From Gaiellasilicea sp963761905 (GTDB taxonomy: Bacteria; Actinomycetota; Thermoleophilia; Gaiellales; Gaiellaceae), in assembly GCA_963761905.1 (NCBI GenBank), contig CAVXIQ010000008.1, forward strand, positions 248,001 to 312,000: 64,000 nucleotides of DNA, given 5' to 3'. A program made the position numbers and the translations under genes. Of the stretch, positions 10,683-17,467 are shown piece by piece; position 1 is the first letter of the stretch; each line of letters opens with the position of its first letter. The notes under the pieces are model-generated. The model did not search any database. It was given only the letters and a program-made list of their open reading frames with translations, and was not told the DNA's origin.

Positions 10683-11276
10683 ATGACAACCGACTCCACG
10701 CCCACCGAACAGGCTGCGGCCGGGACGCCGGACTTGCCGCCGCAGCGCGAAGGGCGCAGGCGCTCCGTCGTGTGGATGATCCTCACCGGCGTGGCCATCG
10801 TCGCAGCGATCGGACTCGGCGCCTGGGCCCTCGTGCTCAACGACGACCTGAGCGACACCGAGGCCCAACTCGACGCCCAGACGGCGGCGGCGGAATCCGC
10901 CTCCGCTGAGGCCGAGCGTCGCATCGCCGATGCACGCGCGCGCATTCAGACGGCGCTCGCCGACGTCGACAGCATCGTGGTCGTCACCGATGAGGACGTG
11001 GCCGAGGCGGAGGAAGCCGCGACTGAAGCCGAGCAGAGCGTGGCAGACGCCCAGGCAGCCGTGGACCAGGCGCAGGGTGAGGCCGAACAGGCGCAAGCCG
11101 AACGCGATGTCGCCCGAGCCGAGGCGGAACAGGCGCGTGCGGAAGCTGCGCAAGCCGAGGTGTGCTCGGACGCCTCGCTCGCAGCGACGCAGGCGTTGGC
11201 CGAGAGCGAGGACGTCGCCGAGGGCTACGAGGCGGCTGCGTCCAGCGCGGAGACTGCCGCGAACGCCTGCTCCTGA
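10683..11276 (+). CDS. Single-pass membrane protein with Ala/Glu-rich coiled coil
   Basis: Not recognised as a named family. The 197 residues comprise a Pro/Thr-rich cytoplasmic N-terminus ending in QREGRRRS, one membrane helix (VVWMILTGVAIVAAIGLGAW, about residues 35-55), and then about 125 residues of near-continuous helix rich in Ala, Glu and Gln with heptad character (AEAEQARAEAAQAEV). Two cysteines, in EVCSDAS and at the C-terminus (ANACS), could form a disulfide if the coil is outside. AGGAGA sits 6 nt before ATG 10683. It is the only gene in the first ssrA-bounded segment. Confidence 0.65.
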   Translation: MTTDSTPTEQAAAGTPDLPPQREGRRRSVVWMILTGVAIVAAIGLGAWALVLNDDLSDTEAQLDAQTAAAESASAEAERRIADARARIQTALADVDSIVVVTDEDVAEAEEAATEAEQSVADAQAAVDQAQGEAEQAQAERDVARAEAEQARAEAAQAEVCSDASLAATQALAESEDVAEGYEAAASSAETAANACS

Positions 11277-11976
11277 GCTGAAACAGCCCATCCATTCCCG
11301 ATAGGCGGGAGCGGCACCGGGTCCGCAGAGATGCAGCGCTAGGCTCGTTTGCGACGCGACCACCGAGGGGTGGCGAGATGGATCGTGGAAGCGTCTCGAT
11401 GTCCGAGGCGGCTTGAACTCGGGGAACAGAGAATCCATACCGCAAGCGCACGGCAGGAACGTTTCGCGGGTTCGATTCCCGCCGCCTCCACTTTGGCTTA
11501 TTCAAGGCGTTTCTCCTGTTCCGACGGGAGGAACGGTTGCGGTTGCGGACACCGTAGGTCGTCGAGATTCAGCGAAGCGCTCCATCGGCTAAAGCGGTGC
11601 GGCGGGCTTGAGCGGCTTGCAGATGCTGTCGTCTGCTTTCGTCAACCTTGGCGAGGCGGCGTTTCTCGTCCGCGAGACGGCCGGCCGCGGCCCTCGATTT
11701 CAGATCGCGCAGCTGCGACTGAAGCGCGCGAGAAGCTCAGCCGTGTCTTGAGTCGAGCGTCGTCCAATGTGGCGACGCTTGTGCATTCCCGGGAGCGAGT
11801 CGCGCCGTTCGAAGTGACGTCGGGCCGAGGGATGGGACCTTGCTGGCCGTTGAGGGACACATCACCGGGCCCGACGTCCGGGATCGCGTGAGGGCACAGT
11901 GCTGCTGTAAGGCGGTATGTAGACGATGAGGACCAGATCGGAGTGACCCGGACGCTCTCATCGCCCGTGACGCGGT
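11277..11976. other. Non-coding stretch containing the middle att-like repeat
   Basis: About 700 bp with no frame that shows codon bias or a known motif. It holds the repeat at 11466-11490 and the 5' region of the heliorhodopsin gene. Confidence 0.5.
11466..11490 (+). repeat. att-like repeat, copy 2
   Basis: Exact 25-bp copy of the ssrA T-arm and acceptor end. It is not a tRNA: no acceptor 5' strand, D-arm or anticodon arm lies upstream. Confidence 0.85.
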
Positions 11977-11982
11977 TAGGCT
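11977..11982 (+). promoter_or_regulatory. -10 box of the heliorhodopsin gene (leaderless start)
   Basis: TAGGCT ends 6 nt before GTG 11989. Confidence 0.55.
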
Positions 11983-11988
11983 CACGGC

Positions 11989-12728
11989 GTGAAGCAGCTG
12001 CGCGGCTGGAACGCCGTCCTCGCACTCGCGCATACGCTCCAGGGCATCGCGATCCTGGCGCTCGCGAACGACACCACCATCCCGATCACGTGGAGCTTCA
12101 TCGACGGGCCGCCGGCGAGTGGCGACGTGAGCACCGACACGCTCTACGATCTTCCGTTCGGCCCTGCGGTGGCCGCGTTCCTCTTCCTCGCCGCGATCGA
12201 CCACGGCCTGATGGCGGCGCCGCGCGTGCACCGCTGGTACGAGCGCAACCTTGAGGCAGAGATGAATCCGGCCCGCTGGTGGGAGTACTCGCTCAGCGCC
12301 TCGCTGATGATCGTGCTGATCGCGATGCTGACGGGCATCCGCGACGTGACGGCGCTGATCGCGCTCTTCGGCGTCAACGCGGCGATGATCCTGTTCGGGC
12401 TGGTGATGGAGCGCGTCAACCGGCCCGGCGAGCGGTCGACTGGCGGCCGTTCGTCTACGGCTCGATCGTCGGTGCCGCCCCCTGGCTGGCGATCGCCGTC
12501 CAGCTCGGGCACGCCGAGTCGGAGGCGGACGTCCCGGGCTTCGTGATCGCCATCTTCGTCACGCTCTTCGTCCTCTTCTTCAGCTTCGCCGTCAACATGG
12601 CGCTGCAGTACCTGCGCGTCGGGCCGTGGCGCAGCTATCTCTTCGGAGAGCGCGTGTATCTCGTGCTCAGCCTGGTCGCAAAGAGCGCGCTCGCCTGGCA
12701 GGTGTTCGCCGGCGCCCTGGCCGGCTAG
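11989..12728 (+). CDS. Heliorhodopsin (one apparent frameshift)
   Basis: A retinal-binding seven-helix protein of the heliorhodopsin group, whose N-terminus faces the cytoplasm, opposite to type-1 rhodopsins. The strongest marker is ARWWEYSLSASLMIVLI in the third helix region, with LTGIRDVTALIALFGVNAAM after it. The last helix, VLSLVAKSALAWQVFAGAL, carries the retinal Schiff-base lysine. The reading frame changes near 12430-12434: the frame ending VMERVNRPGE continues one base off as AVDWRPFVYGSIVGAAPWL, as if a G were missing from GAGGCGG. With that base restored the protein is about 246 residues, a normal length. GTG 11989 follows a -10 box by 6 nt. It lies in the second ssrA-bounded segment. 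Confidence 0.88.
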
Positions 12729-12807
12729 CCGGACCCTCCAGCCGCAGCCCCGTTGGCCGATCGTGAGAACTGGGCCTCTCGCGCGACGTGCGGGCGGGAG
12801 GAACGTT

Positions 12808-12832
12808 TCGCGGGTTCGATTTCCGCCGCCTC
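12808..12832 (+). repeat. att-like repeat, copy 3
   Basis: 24 of 25 bases match the ssrA 3' end (one C to T in the T-stem), with the same left flank GGAACGTTTC as copy 2. Confidence 0.8.
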
Positions 12833-12946
12833 CACTTTTGGCTCAACCAAGCGGCTTCTAGAGCCGGTCGACAGTCGGCTATGGGCTCCTCTGAGCTCGG
12901 CAGACGCGCGGCCGGCCGTGTACCGCGTTTCGCGAGCCCGAATTCG

Positions 12947-13399
12947 TTACGTCCGGATCGGCGGACGTCCGGCCCGGTCAAGGTCAAAGACGGTGATCGG
13001 GATCCCGAACTCTCTGATCCGATCCAGCAGGCCGCGTTCTTGCCAGCCGGAGTGATCGCTACTGCGCAAGGCGATCAGGATGTGATTCGGAAGGAACTCA
13101 CGGATCGCGTCGGCGAAAGCTGTGAACGGCGTGTCGTCGCCGGTTTGGCCGCCGATCTCTGCATCCGGCGCAAGCCTCTCTACTTGTCCGAGCACTGTCG
13201 ACAAGCGCTCGTCGGCCTCATAGCGGGCCTGGTCGGTGTCGGACGCAAGCCACTGGAGCCTGCTGACCAGGACGGGCGTCATCACGAGCACCTCGGACGC
13301 ACTCCTGATCAGCGTTCGCACAAGCTGCGGCAGCTCGTCCTCCGAAGCTGCTGCCTCGCCGGTTGCGATCAGCAGACGTGTGCCGCCGTCGGTCGCCAC
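12947..13399 (-). CDS. UspA-like conserved actinobacterial protein
   Basis: A 150-residue soluble protein with an alternating strand-helix layout. It has a first strand TRLLIATGEAAA, a second EVLVMTPVLVSRLQW, an acidic helix YEADERLSTVLGQVERLAPD, and a final strand HILIALRSSDHSGWQERGLL. This matches a small Rossmann-like (universal-stress-protein-like) family frequent in actinobacteria; no function is known for it. The GTG start follows a weak CATGAT box by 6 nt. Confidence 0.55.
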   Translation of the reverse strand: MATDGGTRLLIATGEAAASEDELPQLVRTLIRSASEVLVMTPVLVSRLQWLASDTDQARYEADERLSTVLGQVERLAPDAEIGGQTGDDTPFTAFADAIREFLPNHILIALRSSDHSGWQERGLLDRIREFGIPITVFDLDRAGRPPIRT

Positions 13400-13487
13400 G
13401 GCGGGATCATGCCAAGCACATGCCCGACCTCGCCGCGGGTCCGGACGAACGGCGGCGTGTGCGCGTACGGCCTGCCGATCCGGCGGA

Positions 13488-14240
13488 TCAGCGCGCGATG
13501 AATCCTCCGTCCACGTAGAGCTCGCATCCTGTTACGAACGAGGCATCGTCGCTAGCGAGGAACGCGACCGCGGCTGCAATCTCGTGCGGCTCGCCGAGGC
13601 GCCCCATCGGCGTCGACGCCGTCATCGCATCCCAGATCTCCGTCCCCTTTGCCTGATCCAGGATCGGGGTGCGGATGAAGCCGGGGTGCACGGAGTTGAC
13701 GCGCACGCCCTCCATCGCCCAGTGGATGGCCACGTTCTTCGTGAGCGTGCGAACCGCGCCCTTCGCAGCGTGATAGGCAGGCGAAGTCCCGAACCCGCCT
13801 GACGTTCCGAAGATCGAGCTGATGTTGATAACGGAGCCGTGGCCCGAGGCCTTTAGCGCCTGCGCGCACACCTTCATCCCGAGGAAGACACCGGTTTGGT
13901 CGATGGCGATCGTGCGCTCGTACTCCGCCATCGTTGTCTCCTCGATCGGCGCCAGGTCGCCCATGCCCGCGTTGTTGACGAGGATGTCGAGCCGGCCGTG
14001 ATCCGCCAACACCTGCTTGACGACGGCCTGCCACTCGGACTCGCTCGTAACGTCGTGGTGCACGAAGCTCGCCTTGCCGCCACTGCTGGTGATCTCGGCG
14101 GCCGACTCCTCGCCGAGGGCGTCTTGCACATCTGTAACGACCGCAACGGCACCCTCGTTGGCGAGTCTCGCCGCGGTCACACGACCGATCCCGCTGGCGG
14201 CTCCGGTGATCACCGCCACTCGTTCGTCCAGTCTCTTCAT
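13488..14240 (-). CDS. Short-chain dehydrogenase/reductase
   Basis: A classical SDR of 250 residues. It has the NAD(P)-binding TGAASGIG at residues 12-19, DV at the end of the third strand region, NNAG near 88, the catalytic Ser in INISSIFG, and the YxxxK pair in SPAYHAAKGAVRTL. An acidic residue after the second strand (VVTDVQD) favours NAD(H) over NADP(H). AAAGGAG lies 7 nt before ATG 14240. Substrate unknown. Codon third positions are less GC-biased than in core genes, in line with an acquired region. Confidence 0.85.
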   Translation of the reverse strand: MKRLDERVAVITGAASGIGRVTAARLANEGAVAVVTDVQDALGEESAAEITSSGGKASFVHHDVTSESEWQAVVKQVLADHGRLDILVNNAGMGDLAPIEETTMAEYERTIAIDQTGVFLGMKVCAQALKASGHGSVINISSIFGTSGGFGTSPAYHAAKGAVRTLTKNVAIHWAMEGVRVNSVHPGFIRTPILDQAKGTEIWDAMTASTPMGRLGEPHEIAAAVAFLASDDASFVTGCELYVDGGFIAR

Positions 14241-14268
14241 CGAGTGCTCCTTTCGAGGAACCTGCCAT

Positions 14269-14358
14269 TACGGATGCAGTGACTCGCATTGCCAGATCGG
14301 CAGCGAAGCGGGCGGCCCGTGCCGCCTCCTCGGAGCGATCCAAGCCGCAGAGGATCAT
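14269..14358 (-). pseudogene. Possible universal-stress-protein fragment
   Basis: The minus-strand frame from 14358 reads MILCGLDRSEEAARAARF, then AADLAMRVTA. This closely resembles the first strand and helix of a UspA protein, then stops making sense just upstream of the SDR gene. It may be a truncated remnant. Confidence 0.35.
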
Positions 14359-14425
14359 TCGGTTGTCGAGCGACTCCGTGGTTTCACGCGACGAGTATTA
14401 CGTGCTCCGCATCGAAGCGACCTGC

Positions 14426-14995
14426 CTACTCCGGGCGTGGTATGACCGTAAGCACTCGAACGATGTAGGTGCGGAACTCGGTCATGTAGTTGCTCAGGAA
14501 GTCCCTCGTGGACTCGTTTGTGACGTCACCGTCTTCGGTGAAGACGTCAGGCGAGTACTGGATGTATGCCTCCGGGGTTGTCATTTGGCGGGCGTTGCAG
14601 AAGCTCAGCACGCCTCGCAGGCTCTGCTGGGCCATCGCCGTGCCGATCTGGCCGATCGACGCGCCGATCACCGCGGCCGGCATGTTGTCGAAGGAGTTTT
14701 GACCCCAGGGCCGGGATGCCCAGTCAATGGCGTTCTTGAGCGCCCCGGGGATCGAGCGGTTGTACTCGGGGCTCACGAACAGGATCGCATCGCACGCTGA
14801 GATCGCCTCCTTCAGCGCTCTCGCCTCTGGCGGGAAGGCCGGGTCATAGTCGGGGCTGTACAGGGGCAGGTTGCCGATCTGAAGCTCGGTGAACTCGAGA
14901 TCTTTCGGGGCGAGCCGAATCAAGGCCTTCGAGAGGATGCGGTTGATGGACGTGGACGACAGGCTTCCGACGAAGTAGCCGACGTTGTATGGCAT
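14426..14995 (-). CDS. NADPH-dependent FMN reductase
   Basis: A flavodoxin-like protein of 189 residues. The FMN phosphate-binding loop is GSLSSTSINRIL, and the flavin/ligand loop VSPEYNRSIPGALKNAIDW is highly characteristic of this reductase family (ArsH/azoreductase/YieF type). Members reduce FMN, quinones or xenobiotics with NADPH. ATG 14995 was chosen because MPYNVGYFVGSLSS matches the usual beta-strand start; an upstream ATG exists at 15022. Confidence 0.88.
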   Translation of the reverse strand: MPYNVGYFVGSLSSTSINRILSKALIRLAPKDLEFTELQIGNLPLYSPDYDPAFPPEARALKEAISACDAILFVSPEYNRSIPGALKNAIDWASRPWGQNSFDNMPAAVIGASIGQIGTAMAQQSLRGVLSFCNARQMTTPEAYIQYSPDVFTEDGDVTNESTRDFLSNYMTEFRTYIVRVLTVIPRPE

Positions 14996-15152
14996 GACAC
15001 CATCGTCACCGCGACCTCCCAACGGCGAACCTCTGCAGAGACCTCGTCCGTGCGTCGGCGGCTGTCAGCCAGCGGGTCGCGGGGCGAGCAGGGTTGCGTC
15101 GAAGAATGCAATCGCTCGCACATCGCTCATGGGTCTGACCGGCACGGCCAGA

Positions 15153-15746
15153 TCATCGTCGATCGCAGCCGACGCCCAAGCTTGTAGCAGAATTGGCGAA
15201 ACGCCTGGGCGCCAGGTCCCGCGGAAGCAGCGAGTAGACCAGAGCATCGGCGCGGGTGCCGTCCTTGCGACCATCGTAGGCGCGCAAAACGCCCTCCCGT
15301 GTGAAGCCGGCCCTCTCTGCAACACGCTGAGACGCGACGTTCTCTGGATCGGTATGAAGCTGCAGGCGGCCGAGTCGCATCTCTGTCAGCGCCCACGACG
15401 CCATGAGCCGGAGGGCTCGCGTGGCGCGGCCCCTTCCTCGGGCGTCTTCCAGAAGCCAATAGCCAACTGAACCGCGACCGTCGTCATCTCGTTCGACGAA
15501 GACTTGGCCGAGGCATGGAGCGGGCCGAGTCGCGTCGCAGATGGCGAACGAAGCACCTGTTCCCTCTGCCCACGCTTCACGTTTCGCCGCCAGGTAGTCG
15601 GCAGAACTGCGCGCGTGCAGGTCAAACCAGCTCAGAATCTCGGCGTCACGCGCGGCTCGCTCGAGTGCGCCTAGATCGCTCTCGTCCAGAGTACGGAGGA
15701 TGATGACCCCGTCCGAGAGCGGCGGATCAGGCGGTACGAGACTCAC
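15153..15746 (-). CDS. RimJ/RimL-type GNAT N-acetyltransferase
   Basis: A 197-residue GNAT. It begins LSDGVIILRTLDESDLGAL, the standard start of ribosomal-protein-acetyltransferase relatives. GSVGYWLLEDARGRGRATRA holds the acetyl-CoA loop, and the end is VASQRVAERAGFTREGVLR. The family acetylates N-termini or antibiotics; the substrate here is unknown. GTG start, with a TAGCGT box 9 nt upstream. Confidence 0.82.
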   Translation of the reverse strand: MSLVPPDPPLSDGVIILRTLDESDLGALERAARDAEILSWFDLHARSSADYLAAKREAWAEGTGASFAICDATRPAPCLGQVFVERDDDGRGSVGYWLLEDARGRGRATRALRLMASWALTEMRLGRLQLHTDPENVASQRVAERAGFTREGVLRAYDGRKDGTRADALVYSLLPRDLAPRRFANSATSLGVGCDRR

Positions 15747-15824
15747 GTCGTCGAAACGCTACCGCGCGGCGCGTTTCGAACCCGCCTCCATCAGCCTCAT
15801 CGCCCAGATCGTCCCAGCGACGCT

Positions 15825-16399
15825 TCAAGTCTCTGAGCTTGAAACATGGGAAAGGACCGCTTCGAGCGGCCGCGGTACCTGGGCCAGATCCAGCGCCTCG
15901 ACAAGCAACCGCGCGTAGCGGATCTTGCGGCCGCTGCCGCTGCCGAAGAAGCGCCGAAGCTGCTCCTCGGTCGGTCGCCCGCGCCACGGAGGTTGCCGTC
16001 TGGAGGCTCCGGAAGGCGCCGAGGTCGCCTTGGGCTTCGACGACGGCTTCGACCGCGGTGACGCCGAGTGCGCGGATCAGCTCTTCCTCGAGATCCGCGA
16101 CGCAGACGAAGAAGCCCAGCCGCTCCAGCTCCGCGCGAGTCGAGGTCGGCGCCGAGGCCGGCCCGCTCGAGCCCGCGCCGGAAGTCCCGCTCCTCGCCGG
16201 CGTCGTAGAGGCCGGCCAGCCTGAGGTCGAGACCCTTCGGGCCGAACCGATCCAGGAACCGTCCGATGGCCTGCGCGCCGCCGATCGAGACGACGGCGAC
16301 GCCCTCGGCGTCGAGATCCCGGCCCTGCCGCTCCGCGAGAGCCTCGAGCGCAGCCTGGTCGCTGAGCCCTTCGACCAGCACGACCGCCTTGGCGGTCAC
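15825..16399 (-). CDS. Small TOPRIM-domain protein (two apparent frameshifts)
   Basis: The N-terminus AVVLVEGLSDQAALEALAER has the TOPRIM glutamate of OLD-family nucleases, and VAVVSIGGAQAIGRFL and LRLAGLYDAGEERDF follow. The frame then shifts near 16132-16138 to LERLGFFVCVADLEEELIRA, and again near 15996 to WRGRPTEEQLRRFFGSGSGR and IRYARLLVEALDLAQVP, ending at 15825. Removing one extra base at each place gives a single coherent protein of about 190 residues. Stand-alone TOPRIM proteins of this size are common in actinobacteria and are suspected nucleases or nucleotidyl transferases. The GTG start is 4 nt after the stop of the VOC gene, so the two probably form an operon. Confidence 0.7.
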
Positions 16400-16403
16400 G
16401 ACG

Positions 16404-16775
16404 TCAGTTGCGAGCCGGGAGCTGCTGAACCGCCCAGCTGTTGCCGTCCGGATCGCTGAAGAAGACGAACGAGCCCCAGTCGTAGTGCTGGACGTCGCTG
16501 ACGTCGACGCCGCGGTCGAAGAGCTCCGCTCGCGCCGCTTCGACGTCGGCGACGACGAGCTGCAGGCCCTGGACCGACCCTGGCGCCATGCTGCCGAGCC
16601 CGGTGCCGATCGCGATCGAGCAGGCCGACCCCGGAGGTGTCAGCTGGACGAAGCGGAGCTCATCGGAGACCTGGTGGTCGTGATCCGCCTGTGAAGCCGG
16701 TGTTCTCGGGTAGAAGGCTTTCGCCCGATCCACGTCCGAGACAGGAACCTGCACCAGTTCGAGCTTCCAGTCCAC
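16404..16775 (-). CDS. VOC-superfamily (glyoxalase/bleomycin-resistance-like) protein
   Basis: A 123-residue protein with paired beta-alpha-beta-beta-beta units. The start is LELVQVPVSDVDRAKAFY, the middle RFVQLTPPGSACSIAIGTG and VQGLQLVVADVEAARAEL, and the end FVFFSDPDGNSWAVQQLP, a classic VOC ending. The stretch PRTPASQADHDHQVSD does not match the family, but a one-base gain followed by a one-base loss within 25 bp would give ENTGFTADHDHQ. Compensating indels are therefore likely at about 16690-16712. Confidence 0.82.
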   Translation of the reverse strand: MDWKLELVQVPVSDVDRAKAFYPRTPASQADHDHQVSDELRFVQLTPPGSACSIAIGTGLGSMAPGSVQGLQLVVADVEAARAELFDRGVDVSDVQHYDWGSFVFFSDPDGNSWAVQQLPARN

Positions 16776-16801
16776 GAGAGCGTGATTCTATCGTCGCCCG
16801 C

Positions 16802-17467
16802 TCAGGGCGCCGCAGCGAGCCCCGTGAACTCCGGCGAGTCGAACGCCTCCAGCGGGACGTCGACCTCCCCCTTCGGCGGCTGATAGATCGTGACCGTGAC
16901 GTAGTACTTGCCGCTCGTCTCGGGAGCCGGCGCCCAGACGAACCACGTTCGGCCCTCGTTGTTCGTCGAGGGCTTGATCGTCACCGCCTGATCCTCGTCC
17001 ACGACGTCGTTCGTGGCCGCGTCGTTCAGCTCCCAGCGCAACGGGAGCTGCTTCCCCTTGAAACCCTCGATCTTGGTCTGGAACTCGATCATCACGCCGC
17101 GGCGGGCGAGGAACTCGGGAGTGAGCTCGCCCGGGGGCAGCTTGAGCCGCTGCAGATAGCGGCCGAAGCTGACCGGCTGGCGGACGCGGACGTCGGAGAC
17201 CTGCACGGTGCCGATGTCTTTAGCGGCCTCCGGCCGGAGGGCTGGGAACACGAGGAACACGAGCCCAAGCACACCTGCGATCAGGCCGACGATCGCACTG
17301 AGCTCCCCGACTGTCGGGAGCCGGAAGTGCGGCCCTGAATTTGTCGCGCCATCGCTCTCGTCCACGACGAGCTCCTCCGCAGCCATCTCCGCGGCGTCGA
17401 CCGCAGCGGTGCGCGCGCGTCGCTTCCGCGGTGGCTTCCGCGGCTTCTCCGGAGTGCTCTCGCTCAT
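16802..17467 (-). CDS. Single-pass membrane protein with extracellular beta domain
   Basis: Not recognised. The 221 residues start with a basic cytoplasmic tail (PEKPRKPPRKRRARTAAV). One membrane helix follows near residues 70-92 (AIVGLIAGVLGLVFLVFPAL), then about 125 residues of beta-rich external domain with IGTVQVSDVRVRQPVSFGRY and YYVTVTIYQPPKGEVDVPL. The ATG overlaps the stop of the upstream secreted repeat protein by four bases (ATGA), so the two are co-translated and may work together at the cell surface. Confidence 0.65.
   Translation of the reverse strand: MSESTPEKPRKPPRKRRARTAAVDAAEMAAEELVVDESDGATNSGPHFRLPTVGELSAIVGLIAGVLGLVFLVFPALRPEAAKDIGTVQVSDVRVRQPVSFGRYLQRLKLPPGELTPEFLARRGVMIEFQTKIEGFKGKQLPLRWELNDAATNDVVDEDQAVTIKPSTNNEGRTWFVWAPAPETSGKYYVTVTIYQPPKGEVDVPLEAFDSPEFTGLAAAP

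Larger units (their letters stand above)
10352..12832. mobile_element. Two tandem segments bounded by ssrA 3'-end repeats
   Basis: Segments 10352-11490 and 11491-12832 are each closed on the right by a copy of the ssrA 3' end, as expected after site-specific integration into ssrA. Each carries one recognisable plus-strand gene (coiled-coil membrane protein; heliorhodopsin). No integrase or excisionase is seen, so these are either remnants of larger islands or small passengers moved in trans. The two internal repeats also share an identical left flank (GGAACGTTTC) and a similar right flank (CTTT-GGCT), which suggests related right ends. Confidence 0.7.

Noticed and set aside
10930..11304. Arg/Pro-rich alternative frames inside the coiled-coil gene
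   Set aside because: They are frame shadows of an Ala/Glu-rich coding sequence that has a good ribosome site and a membrane helix.
11461..11490. tRNA-like 3' half
   Set aside because: Only the T-arm and acceptor strand exist; it is a copy of the ssrA end, not a tRNA gene. Same for 12808-12832.
11642..12025. Minus-strand open frame of 127 codons upstream of the heliorhodopsin
   Set aside because: No recognisable motif, no ribosome site, and it overlaps the heliorhodopsin promoter.
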